Shown here: one piece after another, positions 17,349-26,517 of the stretch
How the letters are laid out: each line of letters starts with the position of its first letter
How positions within the stretch are numbered: the first letter of the stretch is position 1
NCBI RefSeq assembly: GCF_016518545.1
Contig: NZ_JACVTO010000013.1
Span: 100,062 to 164,061 of the forward strand
From: Pseudomonas sp. S30
Lineage (GTDB): Bacteria; Pseudomonadota; Gammaproteobacteria; Pseudomonadales; Pseudomonadaceae
Reading direction: 5' to 3'
Length of the DNA stretch: 64,000 bases
Position numbers and translations under genes: made by a program
Notes under the pieces: model-generated
Told to the model about the DNA's origin: nothing
The model's database searches: none
Seen by the model: only the letters and a program-made list of their open reading frames with translations

Positions 17349-17872
17349 TGTGGCTGCTCCCTGCCATCGTCGCTGTCCAGGCACCGCTTGCAGTGCAGCA
17401 GGGCTGCGGCGATGTGCTTCTCGACCATGCTGACGGAAATGTTCATGCGTTCGGCGATTTGCGCCTGGGTCAGGCCCTCGAAGCGGTGCAGCATAAGGGC
17501 TTCTCGGCGCCGCGGCGAGAGTTCGTCGAGCACTCGGCGCAATTGTTCCAGGCGCTGTGCTTGCTGGGCATGGTCGAGCGGGTCGTCGGCAGTGGCGGTC
17601 GTGTCCGTTTCACCGTCCTGCAACACGGCCTGACGGACCTGTTGGCGGCGCCAGTGGTCGCTCAGCAAGTTACGCGCCATGCGGAACAGGAATGCCCTGG
17701 GCTGCTCGACCTTGGCGCGGTCGCGGTAGCCCAACCACTGGGCGAACACGTCCTGGGTCATGTCGGCGGCGTCGCTGGCATTGTCCATGCGCTTGCGCAG
17801 GAAATGCAGGATTTCGCCGTAGACGCCTCGAACGGTGTCGCCGTTGCCAGGATCGGGTTTGAGCCGCTGCAT
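17345..17872 (-). CDS. ECF RNA polymerase sigma factor (FecI/HxuI-like)
   Basis: The 175-residue sigma factor has region 2 (MDNASDAADMTQDVFAQWLGY and PRAFLFRMARNLLSDHWRR) and region 4 (VLDELSPRRREALMLHRFEGLTQAQIAERMNISVSMVEKHIAAAL). It belongs to the iron-starvation FecI-like group, judging by its partners FecR and a TonB receptor with an STN domain. It heads the operon and has a Fur-like box about 40 bp upstream, so iron limitation should switch it on. It directs transcription of the receptor gene. Confidence 0.93.
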   Translation of the reverse strand: MQRLKPDPGNGDTVRGVYGEILHFLRKRMDNASDAADMTQDVFAQWLGYRDRAKVEQPRAFLFRMARNLLSDHWRRQQVRQAVLQDGETDTTATADDPLDHAQQAQRLEQLRRVLDELSPRRREALMLHRFEGLTQAQIAERMNISVSMVEKHIAAALLHCKRCLDSDDGREQPQ

Positions 17873-17911
17873 GCACGCTTTTCCGGGAGAACCAGGGGAA
17901 AGGGTGCGGAT

Positions 17912-17930
17912 CTTATCGAGAATTATTCAC
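17912..17930 (-). promoter_or_regulatory. Fur-like box upstream of the ECF sigma gene
   Basis: The 19-mer at 17912-17930 agrees with the Fur consensus at about 11 of 19 positions, including the ATTATT core, in an AT-rich stretch that otherwise stands out in GC-rich DNA. It lies 40-58 bp upstream of the sigma factor start, where Fur would block RNA polymerase under iron-replete conditions. Confidence 0.6.
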
Positions 17931-17957
17931 ATTTACCAGCTCGTCCGACGGCCTCCC

Positions 17958-18977
17958 TCAGGCACGACGGGCGTGGGCCAGTGGCACCGGCAATGCCAGT
18001 TCCGCCGCCCCGAGTGGATGGCTGGTGGCATCGAAGAAATACAGCTCGGTGCCGCTCAAGTCGGCGAAGCGCTCGGCATAGTGTCGCTTCTGGTTGAGAA
18101 TCGACGCGTCGTTCAGCGGCCGGATGGCGATGCACAGGTACTTCGGCCGCGCCTCGCGGATCGCCTGCAGCAGGTGCTCGTCGCTGCTGTCCAGATGCTG
18201 ACCGAACAGGCACAGGCCGTCGCCTTCGTTGGCCAGCTGGCCCAGCCCCCACGACAGGTAGTCCGACTGGCGAATGGCCCGCAGCTTGTGATCACTGCGG
18301 TCCTCGTTGATGAACAGCGGCACCTCGCCAGGGATGTTCACTGCGACCCCTTCGAGCAGTTCGCTGGCCGCGGCGCTGCGCTGGCGGGTGGTGCCGTCGG
18401 GCAGCTTGAGCAGGTGCAGGCCGCCATGCAGGTGCACGATGCGCGTGCCCGCACCGCCAGTGCGCCGCACGTCGAAGAAACCCTCGTCGTCGAACAGGCG
18501 CGCGAAGCCTTGGGGCGCGTGCTCCACGGCCCAGGGCAGGATCAGGTCGTAGTTGCTGGTGTACACCCGCTGGTAGCCGCGCAGGGCATCGCCGATGGCG
18601 CCAAGAGTGGCACTGGAGAGCAGGGCGTAGGGCGGATGCACGGCGCGGATGGCGTGGATCAGCGCTTGTTTGATCGAATAGTAGCGGTTCAGCGGAGCGG
18701 TGGAGTTGATCGCCAGCGCCGCGTTGGTGCGCACCGTGGTGTTGAGCATGCTCAGCACCGGCTCGAACAGTTCGGTGCCCAGCGATTTGAACAGCGCCTG
18801 GTCACTGATCGCCAGGCCACTCTTGCGCCCGGCCTGCTGGGCCTTTTCGAACAGCGAGTAGTAGCCGAAGGGCTTCCACAACGCGCGGCTGGCGCCGTTG
18901 CCCAGCAACAGGGCCGCGCAAGGGTGACGGGCGTGAAGATCGGCCCAGGGGGCCAGCTGGGTATCGAGAGAGGGCAT
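17958..18977 (-). CDS. DUF4917 family protein, SIR2-like fold
   Basis: The 339-residue protein carries the order of motifs seen in SIR2-like NAD-binding proteins. These are an N-terminal ALLLGNGASRALW loop, a central VYTSNYDLILPWA, IVHLHGGLHLL with the likely catalytic or NAD-contacting His, and a late CLFGQHLDSSDEHLLQAI. I recognise it as the DUF4917 family. It is a lone gene between the iron operon and a divergent phosphodiesterase, with no partner typical of SIR2 defence systems. The start at 18977 is chosen for a GGAAG site; longer starts run into the inverted repeat region. NAD hydrolysis is possible but unproven. Confidence 0.75.
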   Translation of the reverse strand: MPSLDTQLAPWADLHARHPCAALLLGNGASRALWKPFGYYSLFEKAQQAGRKSGLAISDQALFKSLGTELFEPVLSMLNTTVRTNAALAINSTAPLNRYYSIKQALIHAIRAVHPPYALLSSATLGAIGDALRGYQRVYTSNYDLILPWAVEHAPQGFARLFDDEGFFDVRRTGGAGTRIVHLHGGLHLLKLPDGTTRQRSAAASELLEGVAVNIPGEVPLFINEDRSDHKLRAIRQSDYLSWGLGQLANEGDGLCLFGQHLDSSDEHLLQAIREARPKYLCIAIRPLNDASILNQKRHYAERFADLSGTELYFFDATSHPLGAAELALPVPLAHARRA

Positions 18978-19020
18978 CGAACTTCCGGGGACAGGGGTGA
19001 ACGCGTGGACCATGGGGTCT

Positions 19021-19116
19021 GTCTGAAACGGGCCTGCGCGAAGGCCAGACAAGACGAAATGGGATGGGCCAGCGCAGTGTACTGGAGTGCGTGAACATTC
19101 CCAGCCCGTTTCAGAC
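19021..19116. repeat. 13-bp perfect inverted repeat
   Basis: GTCTGAAACGGGC at 19021-19033 is exactly complementary to GCCCGTTTCAGAC at 19104-19116, separated by 70 nt. A third partial copy (ATTTCAGACAG) lies at about 19139. The repeat is in the divergent space between the DUF4917 and phosphodiesterase genes and could be a paired operator. Confidence 0.5.
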
Positions 19117-19244
19117 GCGTGTGAGCGAGTGCAGATCCATTTCAGACAGAGCCTAGCATGTCATCGAGTTTGTGAGAGTCTTGCACATCCAGGCAATCCC
19201 CGCGCGCCCGGTCCTGGCGGCGCGCGGCCCGAGAGGATCGAATC

Positions 19245-20309
19245 ATGCGAATCTGCGTTCTGCCCCTGGCCTTTGCGCTGTTGTCCACATTCGACGTCCA
19301 CGCCGAAGAGGGCGCGAGCCTGGCCCAGGCGTCGTCCATTCCCCACCCAGCGGTGATCGCCCACCGCGGCGCCTCCTTCGACGCCCCCGAGTCCACCACG
19401 CCGGCCTACCTGCTAGCCCGCGAGCTGGGCGCCGACTACCTGGAAATGGACCTGCAACGCACGCGCGACGACGTGCTGGTGGTGGTGCACGACGATGTGC
19501 TGACACGTACCAGCGACGTCGCCCAGCGCTTTCCCGGGCGCGAGAACAAACCGGTCAGCGACTTCACCCTGGCCGAGCTGAAATCCCTCGATGCCGGCAG
19601 CTGGTTCAACCAGGCCTATCCGCAGCGCGCGCGCAAAGCCTTCGCCGGGCAGCGCATCCTGACCCTGGACGAGGTGATCGACATCGCCGAGGGCGATCCT
19701 GATCGTCGACCAGGGCTGTACATCGAGACCAAGGTGCCCGGTCAGTTCCCTGGCATCGAGCGCCAGCTCAAGGCACGTCTCCAGGCCCGTGGCTGGCTCG
19801 ACCAGCCCGGCCGGGTAATCCTGCAGACCTTCGATCGCAACAGCCTGGCGCTGCTGCATGAAGAAATGCCGCAGGTGCCGAAGATCCTGCTGTTGTGGGT
19901 CGGCAAAGGCAGCATCGAGCCGAAATCGGGCCAGGACTTCGCCGACTCGGGTGAGCAGGACAAAGCCGCTTTCTACGCTCGCCAGGCGCCGAAGGACACC
20001 CAGGAATTCCTGCGCTGGCTGGACGCGGCCAAGGCCGCTGGCGCCATCGGCACCGGACCCTCGGCGCGCCGCAGCGATCTGGGCGAGCAGAGCTACGCTG
20101 ACCTGATCCAGCCGTGGATGAACCAGGCCAGCCACGCGCGTGGATTGTTGGTGCATGCCTACACCCTGGACGCGCCCGAGGATTTCGCCAAGGCCATGGC
20201 CGCCGGCGTGGACGGTCTGTTCACCAACCGCGCAGGCCAGTTGCTGCGGTTCTACAACAGGCCGGCGGTGCCGGAAGAAGCCCAGGTGCTGGACCGCCTG
20301 GGCTACTGA
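19245..20309 (+). CDS. Exported glycerophosphodiester phosphodiesterase (GlpQ-type)
   Basis: The 354-residue product has a signal peptide (MRICVLPLAFALLSTFDVHA) and a GDPD TIM barrel. The catalytic motifs are complete: AHRGASFDAPESTTPAY at about 40-56, ADYLEMDLQRTRDDVLVVVHDD with the metal-binding E-M-D pair and general His, and YIETKVPG. It hydrolyses glycerophosphodiesters to glycerol-3-phosphate plus an alcohol in the periplasm, feeding phosphate and carbon uptake. The ATG at 19245 is preceded by GAGAGG. It stands alone. Confidence 0.92.
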   Translation: MRICVLPLAFALLSTFDVHAEEGASLAQASSIPHPAVIAHRGASFDAPESTTPAYLLARELGADYLEMDLQRTRDDVLVVVHDDVLTRTSDVAQRFPGRENKPVSDFTLAELKSLDAGSWFNQAYPQRARKAFAGQRILTLDEVIDIAEGDPDRRPGLYIETKVPGQFPGIERQLKARLQARGWLDQPGRVILQTFDRNSLALLHEEMPQVPKILLLWVGKGSIEPKSGQDFADSGEQDKAAFYARQAPKDTQEFLRWLDAAKAAGAIGTGPSARRSDLGEQSYADLIQPWMNQASHARGLLVHAYTLDAPEDFAKAMAAGVDGLFTNRAGQLLRFYNRPAVPEEAQVLDRLGY

Positions 20310-20351
20310 TCGAGGCGCGACGGGTCACCGCGACTTTGCCCCAGGCATCGC

Positions 20352-22040
20352 TCAAACGCCGCGTCGCGCTCGGTTGCGCCAGACGCGGTACGCCCGGATC
20401 CCGGCGCGTACCGAGCCGAACAGCCGATCCTCCATTTCCCGCGCCATCCCCGATCGCACCAGCAGCCGCAGAAAGGTGCCTCGGGCGCGGGCGATGGCGA
20501 AGTGCACGCCTTGCGCCTCGAGCGTGTCACGAACCTCGCGCAGGGCCGAGATGCCGGTCACGTCGATGCTGCTCACCGCCTCGGCGTCGAACAGCACCGC
20601 CCGCGGCTCGGGCTCGCGCTGTACGGCTTCGAGCAGGCGCTGTTTGAAATAGTCGGCGTTGAAGAACAGGATCGCATCGTCGAACCGGTACACCACTAGC
20701 CCCGGCACCGTCCGCGCCTGCGGGTGCCGGCGCACGTCCACCTGGCCCTCGGTACCCGGCAGCCAGCCCAGTACCGCATCGGTCGGCTGATAGATGCTGT
20801 AGAGCAGGCGCAGGATCGCCAGGGTCACGGCGAACACGATGCCAGGCAGCACGCCCAGCCCCAGTACGCCTAGCGTGGTCAGCAGGCACAGCCAGAACTC
20901 GAAGCGGCTGAGGCGGCGAATCCTACCCAGCGACCTGACGTCGATCAGCCCCCAGCCGGCCATCAGCAGTACCGCCCCGAGCGCAGCTTGCGGAATCCAG
21001 GCCATGGGCGCGGTGAACAGCAGCAGGATCAGCGCGATCACCAGCGCGGCGATGATGCCCACTAGCTGACTCTTGCCGCCGACCATGTCGTTGACCGCCG
21101 TGCGCGAATCCGCCCCGCTGATGGCGAAGCCCTGGGAAAGGCCCGCCGCCAGGTTGCTCACGCCCAGGGCGACGAACTCGTGGTTGGCGTTGATCGCATA
21201 GCCATGGCGCGCGGCGAAGCTGCGCGCGGTGAGCATGGCACTGCAGAAACTGACCGTGGCGATGCCCAGCGCATCGCGCAGCAGGCTCTTGGCTTCGTCC
21301 AGGCTGCTCTGCGGCCAGCGCAGTTCGGGCATGCCGGCAGGTACCGGTCCAAGCACGGCCACGCCGAATCGGTCCAGGCCGAACAGGGCCGCCAGCAGGG
21401 TGAACACCGCGACGGTGACCAGTGCCGCCGGCAGCCTCGGGTAGCGCCGGGGCAGCCAGATCAGCGAGGCCAGCGCGCTCAGACCCAAGAGCAGCGTCAG
21501 CCAGTGGATCTCGCCCAGGCGTTCGAGCAGATTCATCAGGCTGAGGATGAAGCCGTCGCCCTCGACGCTGAAACCGACCACCTTGGACAGCTGACCCGCG
21601 ATCAGGCTCAGGCCGATGCCATTGAGGTAGCCGATCAGGATCGGCCGCGAGAAGAAGCTGGCGATGAAGCCTGCGCGCGCCAGCCCTGCGGCGATCAGCA
21701 TCACCCCGACCAGGAGCGTGACGAGCACCGCCAGTTCGGCGATGCGCTGCGGGTCACCCAAGGCCAGCGGCGCCACGGCACCGGCGATCATGGCGCACGT
21801 GGCTGCATCAGGGCCGACCATCAACTGCCGTGAACTGCCGATCAGCGCATACACCACCATGGGTGCGATGCACGCATACAGGCCGTACTGCGGCGGCAGG
21901 CCGACGATCTGGGCATAGGCGATGGCGATGGGAATCTGGATCGCCGCGACCGACAGACCTGCTTGCAGGTCGGCCCTGAACCATTCGCGGCGGTAACGCA
22001 GGAGGTTGGCCAGGCCTGGCAGCCAACGGGATAGAAACAT
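20352..22040 (-). CDS. SulP-family anion transporter with C-terminal STAS domain
   Basis: The 562-residue protein begins MFLSRWLPGLANLLRYRREW. The SulP membrane domain follows (FRADLQAGLSVAAIQIPIAIAYAQIVGLPPQYGLYACIAP, about 12-14 helices), then a cytoplasmic STAS domain (residues about 430-540, with AVLFDAEAVSSIDVTGISALREV). SulP proteins carry sulfate, bicarbonate or dicarboxylates; the substrate here cannot be told. The start at 22040 has an AAGGACT site and matches the usual N-terminus, whereas the longer in-frame extension does not look like a SulP N-terminus. Confidence 0.92.
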   Translation of the reverse strand: MFLSRWLPGLANLLRYRREWFRADLQAGLSVAAIQIPIAIAYAQIVGLPPQYGLYACIAPMVVYALIGSSRQLMVGPDAATCAMIAGAVAPLALGDPQRIAELAVLVTLLVGVMLIAAGLARAGFIASFFSRPILIGYLNGIGLSLIAGQLSKVVGFSVEGDGFILSLMNLLERLGEIHWLTLLLGLSALASLIWLPRRYPRLPAALVTVAVFTLLAALFGLDRFGVAVLGPVPAGMPELRWPQSSLDEAKSLLRDALGIATVSFCSAMLTARSFAARHGYAINANHEFVALGVSNLAAGLSQGFAISGADSRTAVNDMVGGKSQLVGIIAALVIALILLLFTAPMAWIPQAALGAVLLMAGWGLIDVRSLGRIRRLSRFEFWLCLLTTLGVLGLGVLPGIVFAVTLAILRLLYSIYQPTDAVLGWLPGTEGQVDVRRHPQARTVPGLVVYRFDDAILFFNADYFKQRLLEAVQREPEPRAVLFDAEAVSSIDVTGISALREVRDTLEAQGVHFAIARARGTFLRLLVRSGMAREMEDRLFGSVRAGIRAYRVWRNRARRGV

Positions 22041-22388
22041 GGGCAGTCCTTTGATGTGTCTCGGTGCAACGCCTGGTATGCACCTCGAACCACTTGGCTG
22101 GCAAGTGCTGCGGTGAGTGCTTGTTCCAACGTCTCCCACGGGAGAGGGCACTGGCTGCTTCAAGAGAACCCTGGAACTGCACGTCGAGGCGAAGTTTTCC
22201 TTCGAGATGATCTCATGCAAGCCTGATGAGGTGGGCCGATCGACTCGGCAGCGCATTCGCATCTGCCAAGCGGCGAGGTGCAGGGCGCACCGAGCCTGAA
22301 CGCTTGATACCCCTGGGTTAAGCCGGTGCTGTCATCCAGTTGATTTATCTGCCAATGTTAGCGGCGGCGCTGGCCTGAGCGTCGAATC

Positions 22389-23327
22389 ATGTCAGGACGT
22401 CGCATGACAACAACAATAGAGGTTGGCAGCACTCACGGCGGGTACCGACGGATCATCCCGTCCATGACCGCGCTTGTGGAGTTCGAAGCGGTTGCTCGCA
22501 ACAGCAGCATCACAGTCGCCGCTCGCGAGCTCGGGGTGACCCAGGCTGCCGTGAGCAAACAGATCAGGATCCTCGAGGAGAGCATCGGCGTTCAGCTCTT
22601 CCAGCGTCATCACCGAGGCGTTCGTCTGACCAGTGAGGGGCAGACGTTGTTTGCGGTGATGTCGGAATCGCTACAGAAGGTCGCGGCGGTGTTCGATCGC
22701 CTCTGCGAGGGTCGCAGCGAGCAGCAGTTGGTACTCAGCACCACCGCGACGTTTTCGCATCTGCGGGTCATGCCTCGTTTGCATAGCCTCCAATCGGCCC
22801 TGCCCCATGTACGCTTGCGGCTGGCCACGCAGATGTTCACCGGGGATCTGCGTAACCATGACGTGGACTTGACGGTGCGCTACGGCAACGGCAAGTGGGT
22901 GGATGGCAGCGCGCTTCATCTGTTTGACGAGGAAGTTTTCCCGGTGTGTTCTGCGACGTGGCTTGCTCGCAATTCGCTGCCTTCGTCCCTCGAGGAGCTC
23001 TACAGTGCAGATCTGATCGACGCGGAGGCCACCAGCGAGGGCTGGATGACTTGGCCCACCTGGTTTCGGGCACTGGGCGCGAACCCACCAAAACTCGATT
23101 ATCGTCTGCACTGCCACTTGTATACAGACACCATTCAAGCCGCACTCCACGGGCATGGCGTTGCGCTGGGTTGGGGGCGCATGCTCGATCATCTGCTGGC
23201 ATCGGGCGAACTGGTGCGCTTGACCGATCTTGTGGTCAAGCCCAGGGAAGCGTACTACCTGGTCGTCCCCCAAGGGCGCGCTACCACCGACACGATCATG
23301 AGCCTCGCACAATGGTTACGTAGCTAG
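22389..23327 (+). CDS. LysR-family regulator, GcvA-like
   Basis: The 312-residue protein has a LysR helix-turn-helix (MTALVEFEAVARNSSITVAARELGVTQAAVSKQIRILEE) and the GcvA-type effector domain (DVDLTVRYGNGKWVDG, LFDEEVFPVCSATW, LYTDTIQAALHGHGVALGWG). The true start may be the ATG at 22404; the RRIIPSMTAL stretch before the DNA-binding helix is part of the family pattern, so the ATG at 22464 is too late. It is followed by the convergent MFS gene. Its target is unknown. Confidence 0.9.
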   Translation: MSGRRMTTTIEVGSTHGGYRRIIPSMTALVEFEAVARNSSITVAARELGVTQAAVSKQIRILEESIGVQLFQRHHRGVRLTSEGQTLFAVMSESLQKVAAVFDRLCEGRSEQQLVLSTTATFSHLRVMPRLHSLQSALPHVRLRLATQMFTGDLRNHDVDLTVRYGNGKWVDGSALHLFDEEVFPVCSATWLARNSLPSSLEELYSADLIDAEATSEGWMTWPTWFRALGANPPKLDYRLHCHLYTDTIQAALHGHGVALGWGRMLDHLLASGELVRLTDLVVKPREAYYLVVPQGRATTDTIMSLAQWLRS

Positions 23328-23512
23328 ACGCGGCTCTATGGCTGCCAATCGAGAATTGGCACCGTCGCCTGCCACGCGTGATGATCTGAACCCAGCCGGC
23401 TAATGGAGAGCATGGCGACTTCCTGATACCCGTCGGGCCGATGGCGTTGTAGACCCTGTCGACCAGGCCGGCGCGCTCGCGAAGGGTGTGGAGGGTTTCC
23501 GGCACGTTCACG

Positions 23513-24841
23513 TTAGCCAAGCGATGCCGCCTGCTGGAGATTCAGTAAGCGTGTTTCCGGGGCCAGCCTCCAGGACATGAGCAGGCCGAAAAAGGTGATC
23601 CCTGCGGCCACGTACATCGTCTGTGCGACGCCCAGCGAGGCCAGCGAAACGGGCACCAGATAGGTGCCGACGGCTGCGCCAATACGGGAGATCGAGGTGC
23701 CCGCGCCAACCGCGAAAGCGCGGATTTCAGTAGGGAAAATCTCGTTCGGATATACAAGGGTGAGCACCTGTGCACCACCGATGAACAGCGCATAGATGGC
23801 GAAGAAAGTCAGGATCCAGGCCCCGGCATCGTCATTCGACGCGCCCAGGCCCAACAAGGCGAGGCCCGATACGGCGAAGCTGCCGAGCAGCAAGTTGCGG
23901 CGCCCAATCACGTTGATGAGCCTGGTCGATACGATGCAGCCTACGACGAAGAAGAGGGTGATCAGGATTGCGCCGATCGAGACATCGTCGCCTTTGACGT
24001 CCATCGCTGCCAGTACTTTGGGAGCAAAGGCGTAGACGGCAAAGAGGGGCACGATGCAGCACGTCCAGAATACGATGATGAACAGCATTCGCTTGGCATA
24101 GCCCGAGTAGATCAGGCTCCACACGTTGATCTTGTAGTTAGGGCTTTCTTCCGGAAGATTCTTCAGGGAGAACGCGTTGCCATAAACACGTTTTACGACC
24201 TGCTCGGCCTCCTGATCGCGCCCCTTGTTCAGTAGCCACCGTGGCGACTCCGGAGTGCCCAAGCGGACGATGAACAGGGCCAGGCCGATGATTGCCGAAC
24301 TGGCCAATACCCAACGCCAGGCTTGCTCACCCCCTGTGCGCACTATCAGCTCACCCACTATGTAGGCAGCCGCAGCGCCGGCGAACCATAGAATCGTCAG
24401 CATCGCCAGGCGTGGGCCGCGATACTTCTTCGGCATGAACTCCACCAGCAGCGATGTGGCGACGGGGTACTCGATGCCTACTGCAATGCCAATGACAAGA
24501 CGCAGAATGAAGATCGCTTCAGCTGAATCAGCCCAGAACTGAGCGACAGAGGCGAGAATGAAAAGGGTGGGCCCCACGAAAAACAAGCGCTTGCGGCCCA
24601 GTCGGTCAGTCAGCCATCCGCCAAGAAACCCACCGAAAAAGATGCCGATCAACGCAGATGCAGCGATCAGACCCTCCCAAAAGCTGCCCAGGGAAAGCGA
24701 GGTGGCGATGTGCGTAAGCGCCACACCAATAATGCTCAGAACATAGCCATCGACGAAGGAGCCTCCGCCGGAGCGTAACGTAAGCAGCTTATGGAAGTTG
24801 TTGAGCGGTACATCTTCTATTGAGATATTAGGACTTGTCAT
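23513..24841 (-). CDS. MFS transporter (sugar/aromatic-acid/metabolite porter type)
   Basis: A 442-residue inner-membrane protein with twelve predicted helices. Porter-family motifs are present: GWLTDRLGRKRLFFVG in loop 2-3, LRLVIGIAVGIEYPVATSLLVEFMPKKYRG, TPESPRWLL in the central loop and NEIFPTEIRAFAVG late. The start at 24841 has a good AGGAG site. It is codirectional with the GlxA-type regulator (stop 163 bp upstream) and the Rieske oxygenase gene is divergent from that regulator. By context it likely imports the compound the oxygenase degrades, such as a quaternary amine, but porter-family MFS proteins are not classic betaine transporters. Confidence 0.88.
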   Translation of the reverse strand: MTSPNISIEDVPLNNFHKLLTLRSGGGSFVDGYVLSIIGVALTHIATSLSLGSFWEGLIAASALIGIFFGGFLGGWLTDRLGRKRLFFVGPTLFILASVAQFWADSAEAIFILRLVIGIAVGIEYPVATSLLVEFMPKKYRGPRLAMLTILWFAGAAAAYIVGELIVRTGGEQAWRWVLASSAIIGLALFIVRLGTPESPRWLLNKGRDQEAEQVVKRVYGNAFSLKNLPEESPNYKINVWSLIYSGYAKRMLFIIVFWTCCIVPLFAVYAFAPKVLAAMDVKGDDVSIGAILITLFFVVGCIVSTRLINVIGRRNLLLGSFAVSGLALLGLGASNDDAGAWILTFFAIYALFIGGAQVLTLVYPNEIFPTEIRAFAVGAGTSISRIGAAVGTYLVPVSLASLGVAQTMYVAAGITFFGLLMSWRLAPETRLLNLQQAASLG

Positions 24842-25004
24842 TTTTCTCTCCTGATAAAAGACTTTTGACGCTGGCAGCGCAACGCAGAGCTCGTCCACCA
24901 AAGTGCAAGCGCTCATCGATTTGCCCATCCAGCGCAGCGCGATAGCGGTTTTGAATCTGTCGAAGGTTGGCAGCGGTCACCGGAGTTATCAGAAAGGCTG
25001 ATCG

Positions 25005-26018
25005 CTAGATCTCGTACCGGATTTCCTTTGAAGGTGGGTGCCCGAAAAAGGCACTGTATGACCTGCTGAAATGGGTACACGAAACGAAGCCGCATGCGAT
25101 CGACACATCGAAGATCGAGGCATTGGAGTTCTGTATGAGCCGGCGAGCTTCAGTGATCCTGAGCTGGAAGTAGTACTTTTGAGGCGTGGTGTTCAGCTGA
25201 TCTCTGAATAGCCTCTGAATTTGCCTGACTGACAAGCCGACGACCTGAGCGAGCTGTTCGGGACTCAGTGTGTCTTCGAGATTGGTTTCCATCAGCGCTA
25301 TGATGTCCCTTAGCGCTTTACTGACTTTCGGCTGCTGCGGTTTCTGAAAACTTCGGTGCTTGCTCTGCTCGGAGTCGAGCGTGTCCAACACCGCATCGGC
25401 AAGAGCAGGGCTTGAGCCATACCCCAGCCAACGAATCATCATATCGAAAGCACCCGTCGGAGTGGCCGAGGTCATTCTGTTGCGATCAAACACCAAGGCG
25501 TCACGAGAGACGTTGGCATAGGGCGCACGCTCAGCGAGCGCTGTGCGCTGTTCAGCGTGGATCGCGCAGCGATAGCCATCCAGCAGCCCTGCCGCTGCCA
25601 AGTACCACGCGCCGTTCCAAAGGCCGCCGAGGGCGATCGGTAGCCTCGATATCTTCTTGAGCAGAGACGACAGCCAAGCAGGTAGCTTACGGGCGGCGCG
25701 AAGGCCCCCGCAAATGATCATCAGGTCCAGGTCAGACAGGCGGATATCCGTCAGCGGGGTATCCGGGGGGATCGGGATGCCCAGATCGCTCATGATTTCA
25801 GCGTGGTTGTGGCTGAACGTGTGCACCCGTACTGCGCCGGGGCAGAGAAGATTGGCGGTGACCAGAACATCCAATGCCTGGGTGAAGCAGGGCAACGAGA
25901 AATTTTCGAGCAGCAGGAAGCCTACTCGGGATGTTTTGCGCTCGCTTTGCGTTTGGGTAATGAAGCCCAGATTGCGGTCGGCGAATGTACGGCTAAATTC
26001 TCTTGTAATTGTTTTCAT
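25005..26018 (-). CDS. GlxA/GbdR-type AraC regulator with DJ-1/PfpI domain
   Basis: The product of about 337 residues has an N-terminal class-I-glutamine-amidotransferase-like sensor domain (VGFLLLENFSLPCFTQALDVLVTANLL, then DLMIICGGLRAARKL). The AraC helix-turn-helix pair is at the C-terminus (LEDTLSPEQLAQVVGLSVRQIQRLFRDQL and SIFDVSIACGFVSCTHFSRSYSAFFGHPP). This arrangement is shared by GbdR, CdhR, SouR and ArgR, which sense betaines, carnitine or arginine. The divergent Rieske gene resembles GbdR's target gbcA, so it probably activates that gene. The start MKTITREF has no strong ribosome site; a start 39 bp upstream is possible. Confidence 0.9.
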   Translation of the reverse strand: MKTITREFSRTFADRNLGFITQTQSERKTSRVGFLLLENFSLPCFTQALDVLVTANLLCPGAVRVHTFSHNHAEIMSDLGIPIPPDTPLTDIRLSDLDLMIICGGLRAARKLPAWLSSLLKKISRLPIALGGLWNGAWYLAAAGLLDGYRCAIHAEQRTALAERAPYANVSRDALVFDRNRMTSATPTGAFDMMIRWLGYGSSPALADAVLDTLDSEQSKHRSFQKPQQPKVSKALRDIIALMETNLEDTLSPEQLAQVVGLSVRQIQRLFRDQLNTTPQKYYFQLRITEARRLIQNSNASIFDVSIACGFVSCTHFSRSYSAFFGHPPSKEIRYEI

Positions 26019-26517
26019 TGGGGCAACCCAGCAGCCCAAGCCCAATGCTTGACCCACTTATCGAATTGAATCGCTTCAACGTGAACGCGATTGACTCATC
26101 AGCTTTGGCAAGGAGTCGAAAAATCACGTCGAGGATGTACAGAAACCCTGTAGAACCTTTTTAACATACGGTCGGGCGTCAGGAACTGTCCAGTGAGTTC
26201 TGTGAAAAAATATGACCTAACTTTAAGTTATGTCTTGGGTAATTTTTGTACCGATGCAAACATTTTTTTCGCTGCGTACTATGTGTTGGTAGGCCTATGT
26301 GCAGCGGTTGAGGAACGGTACGAAGAATGTCGCTTTGAAAATTTAGTTTGAGTGGCTGTCGGTCATTGGCTTGCCCGTTGTACAAGCTCAACGGCCGTTC
26401 GATATGAATCAAGGAGCATTAAACTCACGAGTCCAGCTCCGAAGATGGCTATCTACAAGAATAATGTTTTAGTCATTTGTGTCCGTCGATAACGGCACGG
26501 CCGCATGGAGGATAATA
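26019..26517. other. Regulatory intergenic region between GbdR-like regulator and Rieske oxygenase
   Basis: About 500 bp, AT-richer than its surroundings, without a convincing gene. A 78-codon minus-strand frame at 26179-26412 lacks a ribosome site and looks non-coding. The length suggests activator sites for the oxygenase promoter, but I could not identify a specific motif. Confidence 0.4.

Noticed and set aside
13752..17633. 1,293-codon rightward frame across the TonB receptor and FecR genes
   Set aside because: It has no domain, is Val/Gly/Gln-rich as expected of an antisense frame and lies over three convincing genes.
26179..26412. 78-codon minus-strand frame upstream of the Rieske oxygenase
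   Set aside because: No ribosome site and no protein-like pattern; it lies in a regulatory region.
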